Source: Rummeliibacillus pycnus_A
GTDB taxonomy: Bacteria > Bacillota > Bacilli > Bacillales_A > Planococcaceae
Length of the DNA: 64,000 nucleotides
Assembly (NCBI RefSeq): GCF_044359855.1
Contig: NZ_CP132291.1
Span: 1,860,001-1,924,000 of the forward strand
Reading direction: 5' to 3'
Below, piece by piece: positions 25,818 to 35,642 of the stretch. The notes under the pieces are model-generated. The model was not told the DNA's origin. It did no database searches and saw only the letters and a list, made by a program, of their open reading frames with translations. How positions within the stretch are numbered: position 1 is the stretch's first letter; each line of letters starts with the position of its first letter. A program made the translations under genes and the position numbers.

Positions 25818-27464
25818 TTATTTTTGAATATCTACAGATTTAAGGTCAATTTCGCCCAATTTGTTTGGTTCCATGTTTTTCACATAATCTTTTTGTACGT
25901 AGTTGTTCACATAGAAGTAGATTGGTGCTACAGGGAATTCTTGAGTAAGGATTTTGTTACCTTCTTTTAAGTACGCAAGACGTTTTGCTTCGTCAGTTTC
26001 TTTTACTGCTTTTTCCATAAGCGATTTGTACTGTGAATTTTCCCAACCAGTATCATTGTTACCGTTTTTAGCAGTATCATATCGTTCTAGGAATGTGTAA
26101 GCATCGTTGAAATCTGCAATCCAGCCCATACGAGCTACATCATAATCAAACGTATCTACTTTATCAAGATATACTTGCCACTCAGAGTTATCGATTTTAG
26201 CTTCGATTCCTAAGTTTTTCACCCAGCCCTCTTGAATATATTGAGCGATTGCTTGGTGAGCTTCACTTGTGTTAATCGAAATACCAATCTTAATATCACT
26301 TGCTTTTTTAATACCTAATTCTTTCATACCTGCTTCAAGTGCTTTTTTAGCACCATCGATATCGTTATCTTTGAAACCATTATTTTCATTTTCAAAACCA
26401 GCGATTGCTACAGGAACATCGCTAAGCGCTGCTGGCTGTCCACCTTTAAGAATGTCTTTTGATAAACCTTCGCGATTAATTGCAAGCGTTAAAGCTTTAC
26501 GAATGTTCGCGTTATTAGTAAATTTGCGTTTTGTATTGAATTTGTATTCATATACTGCAGCGTAATCTTTATTTTTAAGTGTACCGTCTTTTTTGTATCC
26601 ATCCATTGCATCAAGTGGAACAACTTGGAATGGAGAACCTAAGTAATCGATGTCCCCATTTTGGAACATACGGTTTGCTGTTGCTTCAGATTCAACCATT
26701 TTCATGTTGATTGTATTTAAAGCTACATTGTCTTTATCCCAGTATTCATCACTCTTTTTAAGAGTAATAGAATCACTGTGTTTCCATTCATCCAATTTAA
26801 ATGGACCATTTGTTACGTAAGTGTCGCCTGCTTCAGCAGCCCACTTTTTATTGTCTTTAACTACTTTTTCATTAACTGGCAAGTAAGTATAGAAGGCAGT
26901 TAATTCCAAAAAGTATGGTGTTGGATTTTCAAGCTTTACTTCTAAAGTTTTATCATCAACGACTTTAATACCTATAGCATCTTCTTTACCTTTACCTTCA
27001 TTGTAAGCTTGAGCACCTTTGATTGGGTAAAGAATTGAAGCGTATTCTGAAGCGTTTTTAGGGTTTAACGCCCATTTCCAAGCGTAAGCAAAGTCTCCAG
27101 CTACAACTTGATCGCCGTTTGACCATTTTTGATCACGCAAAGTAAATGTGTAAGTTAATTTGTCGTCACTTACTTTTACATCTTCAGCAGCAGCGTTTTG
27201 TACTTTGCCATCTTTGTCAACACGAGTTAAACCTTCAAATATACTGCGAAGAATTGCACCAGAAATATTATCATTTGCAAGTTGCGGATTCATACTTGGT
27301 GGTTCTGACGCAATAGTTAGATTTAATGTTTTATCTTTAGATTTAGTTTCTGTAGCTGGTTTTGATGAATCATCTGTTTTATCTTTTGATCCACCAAAGT
27401 TACATGCTGCTAATACAAGCATTAAAGCTGATAAAAGCACCAGTGATAAAAACTTTTTCTTCAT
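25818..27464 (-). CDS. oppA: Oligopeptide-binding lipoprotein OppA (copy 1)
   Basis: A 548-residue SBP family 5 lipoprotein. The signal peptide has the lipobox LAAC with Cys21, then a short Lys/Asp/Ser-rich linker, then the peptide-binding fold beginning 'LNLTIASEPPSMNPQLANDN' and ending in a Tyr-rich 'PVAPIYFYVNNY'. It is anchored outside the membrane and hands peptides to OppBC. It differs clearly from copy 2 (roughly 60-65% identical by eye), more than the other subunits do, so the two systems may differ in peptide preference. In B. subtilis, Opp also imports signalling peptides for competence and sporulation. Confidence 0.93.
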   Translation of the reverse strand: MKKKFLSLVLLSALMLVLAACNFGGSKDKTDDSSKPATETKSKDKTLNLTIASEPPSMNPQLANDNISGAILRSIFEGLTRVDKDGKVQNAAAEDVKVSDDKLTYTFTLRDQKWSNGDQVVAGDFAYAWKWALNPKNASEYASILYPIKGAQAYNEGKGKEDAIGIKVVDDKTLEVKLENPTPYFLELTAFYTYLPVNEKVVKDNKKWAAEAGDTYVTNGPFKLDEWKHSDSITLKKSDEYWDKDNVALNTINMKMVESEATANRMFQNGDIDYLGSPFQVVPLDAMDGYKKDGTLKNKDYAAVYEYKFNTKRKFTNNANIRKALTLAINREGLSKDILKGGQPAALSDVPVAIAGFENENNGFKDNDIDGAKKALEAGMKELGIKKASDIKIGISINTSEAHQAIAQYIQEGWVKNLGIEAKIDNSEWQVYLDKVDTFDYDVARMGWIADFNDAYTFLERYDTAKNGNNDTGWENSQYKSLMEKAVKETDEAKRLAYLKEGNKILTQEFPVAPIYFYVNNYVQKDYVKNMEPNKLGEIDLKSVDIQK

Positions 27465-27761
27465 AATAATCCCCCTTATTTGGTTAAAATAATTATTTAT
27501 AGCTACTAACTAAAAGTAACTACCTATTACTATAGCAGAGGATAAAATATAAAAAAACAAATTATCTAAATTTTCTAAAATACCTAAATTATATAAAATT
27601 AATGTCATATAAATGATTTATGAATAAATATTATTCTATTATCAATAATGTATTGATTTTAAATACGCTTTATGAATTTTTATACATTCTGTGAATTTAG
27701 CAACCTAGAGACCTCTCAAAAATTTCTTACGCTTTAAAGCGTTAAAGTATTTGTTTGAGTT
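27465..27761. other. Intergenic region upstream of oppA copy 1
   Basis: About 300 bp, strongly A/T-rich, with no gene. It should hold the oppA-1 promoter on the minus strand; no clear consensus was found. A perfect 14-bp palindrome ACGCTTTAAAGCGT lies at 27729-27742, near the terminator of operon 2; its role is unknown. Confidence 0.5.
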
Positions 27762-27794
27762 AAAAAAAGCCCTCATCAAGAAAATTGATGAGGG
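27762..27794 (-). terminator. Terminator of opp operon 2
   Basis: A perfect 10-bp stem (27770-27779 with 27785-27794) with a five-base loop is followed on the minus strand by GCTTTTTTT. It separates operon 2 from operon 1, so copy 1 needs its own promoter. Confidence 0.88.
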
Positions 27795-27857
27795 GCATTG
27801 AATATTTTAAATTACCAAGCTATCTCTTATTAATTTCTAAAAGACTAAGAGACTTTG

Positions 27858-28763
27858 TTATTTATACCATTTGGCAATTTGTTGATCTGTGCCATAAACA
27901 AAGTGTCCTGGGAATACTTCATGAGTTGAAGCATTATCCCCTGTTTCTTCATGTTCATAAGGTATACGAGTACGCTTGCTTTCAGAAATTGGGTCTGGTA
28001 GTGGAATCGCTGAAAGTAGAGATTTCGTATAAGGATGTACCGGGTGTTGATAAATATCTTCTGAAGAACCAAGCTCTAAAATTTTCCCCCGACGCATTAC
28101 AGCGATACGATCGCTTATATATTTAACCATTGAAAGGTCATGTGCGATAAATAAATAGGTTAAACCATGCTTTTTTTGTAGCTCTTTCAGCAAGTTTACT
28201 ACTTGGGCTTGAATGGAAACATCAAGTGCTGAAATAGGTTCATCAGCAATGATAAAACTTGGATTTAAACTTAACGCACGTGCAATACCTATACGTTGGC
28301 GTTGACCACCCGAGAATTCGTGAGCATATCGGCTCGCATGTTCTCGGTTTAGCCCTACTGCTTCAAGCAATGAGCCAATCTTCTCTTTACGTTCTGCTTT
28401 GTTTTTATATAATCCGTGAATATCAAAGCCTTCTGCAATGATTTCTCCTGCTGTCATACGTGGGTTAAGTGATGCATATGGATCTTGGAAGATCATTTGC
28501 ATTTCACGGTTAAAGTCTTTTAATTCTTTTCGAGACTTTTTGCCATGGATATCTTTCCCTTTGAATTTAATCTCACCGTCTGAAATATCATATAGGCGGA
28601 TAATGGAACGACCAGTCGTAGATTTACCACAGCCTGATTCGCCAACTAATCCAAGTGTTTCACCTTTGTAAACATCGAAGCTGATACCATCTACAGCTTT
28701 GATTGAACCGAAATGCTGCTTTAAATTTTTAACTTCTAAAATTTTCTCAGCCATTTTGAGCAC
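27858..28763 (-). CDS. oppF: Oligopeptide ABC transporter ATPase OppF (copy 2)
   Basis: A 301-residue ATPase with the same motifs as copy 1 (GESGCGKST, FSGGQRQRIG, FIIADEPISALD). It overlaps oppD-2 by 17 bp, the same overlap as in operon 1, which is a sign that the block was duplicated as a unit. The C-terminal tail (GDNASTHEVFPGHFVYG) has diverged from copy 1. Confidence 0.93.
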   Translation of the reverse strand: MLKMAEKILEVKNLKQHFGSIKAVDGISFDVYKGETLGLVGESGCGKSTTGRSIIRLYDISDGEIKFKGKDIHGKKSRKELKDFNREMQMIFQDPYASLNPRMTAGEIIAEGFDIHGLYKNKAERKEKIGSLLEAVGLNREHASRYAHEFSGGQRQRIGIARALSLNPSFIIADEPISALDVSIQAQVVNLLKELQKKHGLTYLFIAHDLSMVKYISDRIAVMRRGKILELGSSEDIYQHPVHPYTKSLLSAIPLPDPISESKRTRIPYEHEETGDNASTHEVFPGHFVYGTDQQIAKWYK

Positions 28764-29805
28764 CGTCCTTCGCTAAATATCCATCGATTCGTTTTTGAAC
28801 CGCTTCTGGTACGGGAACTTCCGGTGCATCTGGATGTAGTAGCCAAGTTTTTGCGTAGTGCGTATCACTTACTTTAAACATTGGTGGTTCTTGTTCGTAA
28901 TCAATTTGCATTGCATACTCATTACGTGGTGCGAATGCATCACCTTTTGGTGGATGGATTAGGTCTGGTGGTGAACCTGGAATTGTACGCAACAATTCAT
29001 CTGTACTGTTATCAAGATCTGGCATTGAGCCAAGTAATCCCCAAGTATATGGGTGTCTTGGATTATAGAAAATCTCATTAACTGTGCCGTATTCCACGAT
29101 TTGTCCAGCATACATAACTGCTACGCGGTCTGCAATATTCGCTACGACACCAAGGTCATGCGTAATGAAAATAATTGAGGTATTACTTTTTCTTTGAATT
29201 TCCTTCATCAATTCAATAATTTGTGCTTGAATTGTTACGTCAAGTGCAGTTGTTGGTTCATCCGCAATTAGAAGCTTTGGATTAGCTGCAAGTGCGATGG
29301 CAATAACTACACGTTGGCGCATACCGCCTGAAAATTCATGTGGGTATTGTTTGAAGCGTTGCTCAGGATATGGAATCCCTACTTCATCAAGTAATTCAAT
29401 TGCACGTTTTTTCGCAGATTCACGGGTAGCTTTTTTGTTGTGTTTTAAAATAACCTCCATGATTTGCTTCCCAACTTTCATCGTCGGGTTTAAAGCAGTC
29501 ATTGGATCTTGGAAAATCATCGCAATATCGTTACCGCGGATTTTCGTCATTTCTTTTTCAGATAAAGGAATGAGGTCTCGTCCTTCGAATAGGATTTGAC
29601 CATGATCATAAATGCCTGGTGGTTGAGGAATGAGTTTCATCAAAGCGTTACTTGTAACACTTTTACCAGAACCTGATTCACCAACGATGGCAAGTGTTTC
29701 TCCTTGTTTAAGGTCGAAACTAACACCACGAACCGCGTGAACAATACCTGCATACGTTTTAAAGTTAATTTTTAAATCTTTTACTTCTAATAATGTTTCA
29801 CTCAT
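28747..29805 (-). CDS. oppD: Oligopeptide ABC transporter ATPase OppD (copy 2)
   Basis: A 352-residue ATPase with Walker A GESGSGKSVTSNAL, signature FSGGMRQRVV and Walker B LLIADEPTTALD. It is about 90% identical by eye to copy 1 and three residues shorter at the N-terminus. AGGTGAGAAA lies before its ATG. It serves the permease encoded just upstream. Confidence 0.93.
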   Translation of the reverse strand: MSETLLEVKDLKINFKTYAGIVHAVRGVSFDLKQGETLAIVGESGSGKSVTSNALMKLIPQPPGIYDHGQILFEGRDLIPLSEKEMTKIRGNDIAMIFQDPMTALNPTMKVGKQIMEVILKHNKKATRESAKKRAIELLDEVGIPYPEQRFKQYPHEFSGGMRQRVVIAIALAANPKLLIADEPTTALDVTIQAQIIELMKEIQRKSNTSIIFITHDLGVVANIADRVAVMYAGQIVEYGTVNEIFYNPRHPYTWGLLGSMPDLDNSTDELLRTIPGSPPDLIHPPKGDAFAPRNEYAMQIDYEQEPPMFKVSDTHYAKTWLLHPDAPEVPVPEAVQKRIDGYLAKDGAQNG

Positions 29806-29829
29806 TTTCTCACCTACTTCTCTACTTGA

Positions 29830-30765
29830 TTATTTACGTAATTTTGGATCTAATGCATCGCGAAGACCATCGCCGACTGCGTTAAATGCAAAGATTGTGA
29901 TTGAAATAAATGCTGCAGGGAAAATCAGACGCCAAGGTGCTGTTTCTAAAGCGTTATTCCCTTCAGATGCCATTGTTCCCCAGCTTGCCATTGGTGCTGG
30001 AACACCTAGCCCTAAATAACTTAAGAAAGACTCTGTGAAAATAGCATTTGGGATTGTTAATGTCATTGTTACTAAGATTGCACCCAGTGCGTTTGGTACC
30101 AAATGTTTCAAAATTATATGCTTTGTACCGGCACCTAGTGTTCTTGCCGCAAGTACGTATTCTTGGTTTTTAATCGCTAATACTTCACCACGAACGATAC
30201 GAGCCATGTTCACCCATCCTGTGATAGAAAGTGCAATGATCATTGGTATTAATCCTGGTTGTAGAACAACAAGTAAGATGATTACTACTAATAGATAAGG
30301 AACTGCTGTTAATACATCAGCAATACGCATCATAATATCATCAATACGACCACCTACTAAACCTGAAATTGCACCCCATGCAACACCGATGATTAAATCA
30401 ATTACCGCTGCAGTTAAACCGATAAAGAGTGAAATTCGAGCCCCTACCCATACACGTACAAATACATCACGGCCAAGGTCATCTGTACCAAACCAATGCT
30501 TTGCAGATGGAGGAGCATTATATACACCTAATTGTTCCCGATAGCTATATGGAGAAAATACAGGAACGAAAATGGCAAGTAGCATAACGATTGCTAAAAT
30601 AATCAAACCTACAATTGCTAATTTGTTTTGAGAGAAGCGAAGCATTACTTCCTTCCAGAAGGACACTGATTTTTCAGAAAGTTTTTCTGTATCTGCGTGA
30701 TTTCCGCCAACTATTTTGAACTTGTCATTTGAAATCTTAGGGATTTCCTTTACAGATTGTGTCAT
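29830..30765 (-). CDS. oppC: Oligopeptide ABC transporter permease OppC (copy 2)
   Basis: A 311-residue permease with the same helix pattern and EAA loop as copy 1. The most visible differences are at the N-terminus (TQSVKEIPKISNDKFKIV versus TQQLPNIEKDKFKIV). It shares one base with the end of oppB-2 (TAATG junction), so translation is coupled. Confidence 0.93.
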   Translation of the reverse strand: MTQSVKEIPKISNDKFKIVGGNHADTEKLSEKSVSFWKEVMLRFSQNKLAIVGLIILAIVMLLAIFVPVFSPYSYREQLGVYNAPPSAKHWFGTDDLGRDVFVRVWVGARISLFIGLTAAVIDLIIGVAWGAISGLVGGRIDDIMMRIADVLTAVPYLLVVIILLVVLQPGLIPMIIALSITGWVNMARIVRGEVLAIKNQEYVLAARTLGAGTKHIILKHLVPNALGAILVTMTLTIPNAIFTESFLSYLGLGVPAPMASWGTMASEGNNALETAPWRLIFPAAFISITIFAFNAVGDGLRDALDPKLRK

Positions 30766-31694
30766 TATTTTTTCGCTCCTTTCAATTTAATACGTGGATC
30801 AATTAGTCCATATAGAATATCTACTAGTAATACCGCGAATAGTAGAATAATTGAATAGAATACTGTAGTACCCATAATTACTGTATAGTCACGATTTGTA
30901 ATACTAGTAACAAAATATTTACCTAGACCAGGAATAGCAAAGATTTGTTCGACGATGAAACTACCTGTAACAACGCCGGCAGCTAATGGTCCTAGATAAG
31001 TAACAACTGGTAGAAGAGCATTTCGTAGGGTGTGTTTGAAGACGGTTGTCCATTTACCAATCCCTTTAGCGCGTGCCATTTTCACATATTCACTATGATT
31101 TTGCTCAAGCATACTTGAACGAGTTAGTTTTGCGATAAAACCCATATGTGTAATCGCGATTGCAAGTGCAGGCAAAATACTATACATAAAGCCATTCCAA
31201 CCACTAATAGGTAGCAGCTGCCATTTTAGACCTACAAAGTATTGTAATAATCCCGCTAAAATAAAGGATGGAACAGATATACCTAGGACTGCAAATGTAG
31301 TCCCTAAATAATCGGGGAATTTATTGTGATAAAGCGCTGATACAGTACCTATTAAAATACCGAAACCAACTGCAAGAATCATCGCTTCAATACCCAAAGT
31401 CAATGAAATTGGAAAACTTTCAGTGATCATATCATTTGTAGAACGACCTTTGTATTTCATTGATTCACCAAAATCGAATTTTGCAGTTGAAATTAAATAG
31501 TCTTTATATTGAACATACCATGGATTATTTAATCCATATTCCTTATCAAGAGCTTGCTGAATTTCAGGTGGCACACTCTTTTCACTTGCAAATGGGCTAC
31601 CAGGGGCAATTCTCATAAGGAAGAATGTAACAGTTACAATTACAAATAGTGCAATCAGTATATATCCAAGTCTTTTTAAAATATACTTAACCAT
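30765..31694 (-). CDS. oppB: Oligopeptide ABC transporter permease OppB (copy 2)
   Basis: A 309-residue permease with OppB features identical in layout to copy 1, including the APGSPFASEK segment and the EAA loop near residue 205. It follows oppA-2 by 121 bp. A GAGGAGGC-type ribosome binding site precedes the start. Confidence 0.93.
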   Translation of the reverse strand: MVKYILKRLGYILIALFVIVTVTFFLMRIAPGSPFASEKSVPPEIQQALDKEYGLNNPWYVQYKDYLISTAKFDFGESMKYKGRSTNDMITESFPISLTLGIEAMILAVGFGILIGTVSALYHNKFPDYLGTTFAVLGISVPSFILAGLLQYFVGLKWQLLPISGWNGFMYSILPALAIAITHMGFIAKLTRSSMLEQNHSEYVKMARAKGIGKWTTVFKHTLRNALLPVVTYLGPLAAGVVTGSFIVEQIFAIPGLGKYFVTSITNRDYTVIMGTTVFYSIILLFAVLLVDILYGLIDPRIKLKGAKK

Positions 31695-31815
31695 TCTTAT
31701 AGCCTCCTCAATCTTTCATAATATAGAATGGGTTGCCGAGTACTCACCGAAGTGATGCCTGGCAACCCTAATTGTCATTACTTACCAGAAGGCTAGTAAT
31801 ACAAAATGTTATGAA

Positions 31816-33444
31816 TTATTTTTCGATTTTAACATTTTTAAGGTTAATGTTTCCTAGTAGGTCAGGAGCCATATTTTTAACGTAATCTTTTGCAACATAT
31901 AGATTTGTATAATCATAAATTGGTGCTACTGGATATTCAGACATAAATACTTGTTCAGCTTTTTGAAGAAGTTCTAAACGTTTTGCTTCATCAGTTTCTT
32001 TTGTAGCTTTAGCCATTAAGTCTGTATATTTTGGATTTTCCCAACCAGTCATATTGTTACCGTTAGCAGCAGTTGTATACGTATCTAAGAATGTGTTTGC
32101 ATCATTATAGTCACCAGTCCAACCCATTCGAGCGACTTGGTAGTCTAATTTTTTCACTTTGTCTAGGTAAACTTGCCATTCAGAAGTATCAATTGTTACG
32201 TCAATACCTAAGTTTTTATGCCATCCTTCTTGGATGTATTGAGCGATAGCTTGGTGAGCTTCGTCAGTGTTAATAGAAAGTTTGATCTTAATATCACTAG
32301 CTTTAGAAATACCTAATTCTTTCATACCTTGGTTAAGAGCAGCTTTTGCACCTTCAACATCGTTGTCTTTGAAGAATTGTTTTTGAGTATCCCAACCAGA
32401 GATTGATTTAGGAACGATACCATTAGCAGGTTTTTGTTCACCTTTTGTAATGTTATCAATTAAGCCTTGACGGTCAATTGCAAGAGTTAGTGCTTTACGA
32501 ATATTTTCGTTTTTCATTACTTTATCTTTTGTGTTGAATTTGTAAACATAGCTTGATGCTAAATCTGAAATGTGTAGTGATTTGTCTTTCTTATAAGTAT
32601 CAATTTTATCAAGTGATACTGATTGGAATGGAGCACCGATAAAATCAAGATCACCACTTTGGAACATACGGTCAGCTGTAGCAGCAGATTCAACCATTGA
32701 AATTTTGACTGTATCAAGATCTACATTGTTTTTATCCCAATAGTTTTTAGATTTTTTAAGAGTTACTGATTCGTTGTGTTTCCATTCAGATAATTCGTAT
32801 GGTCCGTTTGTTACGTAGTTTGCACCAGCATCAGCGGCCCAGTCTTTTTTACCTTCAACTACTTTTTTATCAACTGGGAAGTAAGAGTAGAATGCAGTTA
32901 ATTTTAAGAAGTAAGGTGTTGGATTGTTTAATTTTACTTCTAATGTTTTGTCATCGATAACTTTTATACCAACATCTTCAACTTTACCTTTACCAGTGTT
33001 GTAAGCTTCTGCACCTTTGATAGGGTATAAGATGTAAGAATATTGTGAAGCATTTTTAGGGTTTAATGCCCATTTCCATGCATATTCGAAATCACCAGCT
33101 ACTACTGGGTCTCCATTTGACCATTTTGCATCACGTAAAGTGAAAGTATAAGTTAATTTATCATCGCTAACTTTTATATCTTTAGCCATAGCATTCTCAA
33201 CTTGATCTTTATCATTAACACGAGTTAAACCTTCGAATATCCCGTTTAAAATTGATCCAGATTGATTGTCCGTTGCTAATTGTGGGTTCAAGCTTGGTGG
33301 TTCTGAAGCGATTGCAAGGTTAAGTGCTTTTTCACCTGAACCGTTTGAAGAATCGTCTTTAGACTTGTCTCCGCCAAAGCCACATGCCCCTAATACTAAA
33401 GTAAGAGCAGCAAGGATTGATAACCACATAAAGTTTTTCTTCAT
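31816..33444 (-). CDS. oppA: Oligopeptide-binding lipoprotein OppA (copy 2)
   Basis: A 542-residue SBP family 5 lipoprotein. The lipobox is LGAC with Cys21, followed by a Gly/Asp/Ser-rich linker and 'LNLAIASEPPSLNPQLATDN'. The overall fold markers match copy 1 but many ligand-pocket-region residues differ. It is first in operon 2. The signal peptide and the conserved WSNGDPV segment support an intact, functional protein. Confidence 0.93.
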   Translation of the reverse strand: MKKNFMWLSILAALTLVLGACGFGGDKSKDDSSNGSGEKALNLAIASEPPSLNPQLATDNQSGSILNGIFEGLTRVNDKDQVENAMAKDIKVSDDKLTYTFTLRDAKWSNGDPVVAGDFEYAWKWALNPKNASQYSYILYPIKGAEAYNTGKGKVEDVGIKVIDDKTLEVKLNNPTPYFLKLTAFYSYFPVDKKVVEGKKDWAADAGANYVTNGPYELSEWKHNESVTLKKSKNYWDKNNVDLDTVKISMVESAATADRMFQSGDLDFIGAPFQSVSLDKIDTYKKDKSLHISDLASSYVYKFNTKDKVMKNENIRKALTLAIDRQGLIDNITKGEQKPANGIVPKSISGWDTQKQFFKDNDVEGAKAALNQGMKELGISKASDIKIKLSINTDEAHQAIAQYIQEGWHKNLGIDVTIDTSEWQVYLDKVKKLDYQVARMGWTGDYNDANTFLDTYTTAANGNNMTGWENPKYTDLMAKATKETDEAKRLELLQKAEQVFMSEYPVAPIYDYTNLYVAKDYVKNMAPDLLGNINLKNVKIEK

Positions 33445-33871
33445 GTTGAAAATCCCCCTATTATTAATATTGAATTTTTGCTATTTTTAAATAGCTGTTA
33501 TTACTATATCAAACAAATAAACAGAATAAAAGAAGTTGATAGAATATTTTTAAATTCGGGATAATTGAATGAATTCTAAACTATCATCGATTTCTAAATT
33601 AATAGTTACATTTTGCATTTTTATTTAAAAACAATGATCGAAATAGTCAAATAAATAATAAATATGTTACCTTATTTATATTTATTAATTACTGTATATT
33701 CAGTCTATTGTCACAATTTAAAAAAATATTAGCGTACTAATTTGATAAAGTGTAATACAAATAATGTAAATTAAGTGATTTATATAGACCTATTCATATT
33801 AATAATTTATTCTTCAGTATTTTGCGAATTTTTAATATTTTTTACATCTCTTACACTTTCAAAAGCAAAAA
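33445..33871. other. A/T-rich intergenic region upstream of oppA copy 2
   Basis: About 430 bp of very A/T-rich sequence without a credible gene. It should contain the operon 2 promoter on the minus strand; I could not pick a confident -35/-10 pair. Confidence 0.5.
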
Positions 33872-33906
33872 GGCCCTGCATTTACATTTGAGTAAATACA
33901 GAAGCC
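33868..33906 (-). terminator. Terminator of the DUF2785 gene
   Basis: An imperfect hairpin (about 33872-33884 with 33892-33906) is followed on the minus strand by TTTTTGC. Mismatches make it moderate in strength. Confidence 0.6.
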
Positions 33907-33965
33907 TATTTGCAGAATTACTTTTCTGATAAAGTATTCAGGACATCTTTCGAGCTTATTGCAGG

Positions 33966-34793
33966 TTAAATTTCATCTAAACAACGACCTATTCGTTGTT
34001 GTATCAAAGTCCACTTTTCGTTTGAGCTTGTACGGATGTAAAAACTTTTTAAAAAGCTTTTACAGTTGGCATAAAGCCTCCAATATTTTTCCTCATCAAT
34101 CTTTTCCTTTTGTTGTTTTAAAAAGGAAGGAATTTTCGTGAATAATTCTTCAACAATTTCAGGAGGTAACCCTATTTCAAGCATTTTCATAATTGGTGTC
34201 AATAGGCGTTCATCTTCTTCTGCAACATACACGTCAGCAAAAGTGAATACTTTATTTACAAGTGCTTGATAAATAGCTGGAAAATGTTGCACGTTCAATT
34301 TAGGGTTTTTGACTACTTCGTCAATTGCATCTGCGGTATGTGCAACGCTATGAGCCCATCCTTTTTCAGGCACATAGCCTCTCAAATCCTGTTCTAAATC
34401 TAAATATAGGAGCAGCTCAGCTCTTACTTTTTCCAATAATGGTAAAGAAATAAATGAGCGTTCTAAGTCTTTACTCAATATTAATGCAATTAATAAAACT
34501 GAAAAAGAACGTTTAAATATGTTATCCGTTCCAACGTCTCCTATTTCATAAAACAAATACTCGTCCCCTAATGCTTTTGTAAGCAATTCGATGAGGACGT
34601 CATCTGATAGTTGATCATCATATTGAATAATTTGACTGAACTGACGATAAATTAATTCATCCCTAAGCTCAGGATCTGGTGAACCAATATGCTCCATCAT
34701 TGCGTCAAGAAACTCTTGCTGATCATAGTCCTTCCATGCGCTTTCTTCATTTTGAATATCAAGCAGCTGTTTTTTTAATGTTATTTCATCCAT
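33966..34793 (-). CDS. DUF2785 family protein
   Basis: A 275-residue, mostly helical soluble protein. The family marker 'GYVPEKGWAHSVAHTADAIDE' is near residue 140, and a 'RSFSVLLIALILSKD' helix near 100. The function of DUF2785 is unknown. ATG 34793 is chosen because GGAGG lies eight bases upstream; an in-frame TTG at 34808 lies inside that site. The gene stands alone between opp operon 2 and a repeat-rich gap. Confidence 0.8.
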   Translation of the reverse strand: MDEITLKKQLLDIQNEESAWKDYDQQEFLDAMMEHIGSPDPELRDELIYRQFSQIIQYDDQLSDDVLIELLTKALGDEYLFYEIGDVGTDNIFKRSFSVLLIALILSKDLERSFISLPLLEKVRAELLLYLDLEQDLRGYVPEKGWAHSVAHTADAIDEVVKNPKLNVQHFPAIYQALVNKVFTFADVYVAEEDERLLTPIMKMLEIGLPPEIVEELFTKIPSFLKQQKEKIDEEKYWRLYANCKSFLKSFYIRTSSNEKWTLIQQRIGRCLDEI

Positions 34794-34984
34794 ATAAGAA
34801 ACCTCCAATACGAATATTTCATCGACTGAATCGATATTTGAGCAGTATTTTTTTGTCGATTACTCTGTATTGACTTTATTATTATAGCATTCTAGTCTGA
34901 TGCTTAGCATGTTCCATCGTATGTAATCTATGCTTCACTTATGCATTAGTTTCTTACCATAAGATAAATTTTCATATCAGTTCT

Positions 34985-35330
34985 TAATCGCTATGCTTTC
35001 GTCGCAAAGCATAGTTTTCCGGGCATTTTGTTTAAGTCGCGCTGACACAGTAAACAACTTAATAATTTGGATAATATTCCATTTCAAATATTCACTTAGT
35101 ATGCCGCTCCAGATGGCGCTTTCGTGCTAAGCGATCGTTGAGCCTCATCGGAAGCTAAAACATTGTGCTCCTATATCGCTTCGCTAGCTTCGTCGCAGAA
35201 AATTGGGGCAAAAAGAATTTTTGCTTCACTGTGTGGTCTCACCTGTCTCGCTTTCCCGCAGGACTTTGAATGTACCTCCCTGAATTAACATCGCACGAAG
35301 GAAATACGAATGCATTTTCTTCCGCTCTAT
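34985..35330. repeat. Long GC-rich intergenic repeat (copy 1 of a two-copy family in the window)
   Basis: The gap 34870-35497 has no intact gene. Bases 34991-35014 form a perfect 9-bp hairpin. Blocks from about 35101 to 35325 match, in the same order, those at 61429-61700: a CCGCT-CAGA-GGCGCTTTC start, a GTGCTCCT...TCGCTTCG..AGCTTCGTCGCA block, and AGGACTTTGAATG...ATCGCACGAAGGAAA.GCGAATGCATTTTC. No ORF is conserved between the copies. Confidence 0.65.
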
Positions 35331-35430
35331 AGATAATGTTCTAAAATGATATGACATACAATAATACCCATTTAATAGTCGTGTTTTTTATTAAATCTTT
35401 GAATTATGAAATTGATTCAGTACCTTAAAT

Positions 35431-35460
35431 AAAAAAACTAATGCATTAGTATGCACTAGT
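35431..35460 (-). terminator. Terminator downstream of the permease remnant
   Basis: A 10-bp stem (35437-35446 with 35451-35460, one G-U) with a four-base loop is followed on the minus strand by TTTTTTATTT. It would end the glycerate kinase transcript after the decayed permease. Confidence 0.7.
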
Positions 35461-35497
35461 CTCTCACGAATTAAATTATACATACAGTCCCCAATTA

Positions 35498-35641
35498 TCA
35501 TTTACCTTGAAGTGAGGTTGCCATTGTTTGAGCTTTATAAGCATCTGTTACTTTTATGCCGCTAAATTAAGTGACTACCCAGAAGAAACTATTGCTTACG
35601 CAGCTGACAATCATTGCTCCTGTACCAAGTACCGTAACAAC
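35498..35641 (-). pseudogene. Remnant of a GntP-family permease (C-terminal fragment)
   Basis: Directly after the glycerate kinase stop, the minus strand reads VVTVLGTGAMIVSCVSNSF, then FWVVT, an in-frame stop (35567-35569), then FSGIKVTDAYKAQTMATSL, QGK and two stops. This matches the C-terminal end of gluconate/glycerate permeases (typically GA..VSHVNDSFFWVVSQFSGM...Y..QT). The internal stop is what a CAA-to-TAA change would give at the expected Gln. The N-terminal 350 or so residues are missing. Permeases of this type often follow glycerate kinase genes, so this looks like decay of that partner. Confidence 0.7.
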
Positions 35642-35642
35642 C

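Noticed and set aside
27565..27585. CodY-like AATTTTCTAAAATA upstream of oppA copy 1
   Set aside because: At least four of fifteen consensus positions fail and the region is very A/T-rich, so a match of this quality is expected by chance.
27729..27742. Perfect palindrome ACGCTTTAAAGCGT as a regulator site for opp
   Set aside because: It lies closer to the terminator of operon 2 than to any promoter and has no second copy before oppA copy 2; kept only as a note.
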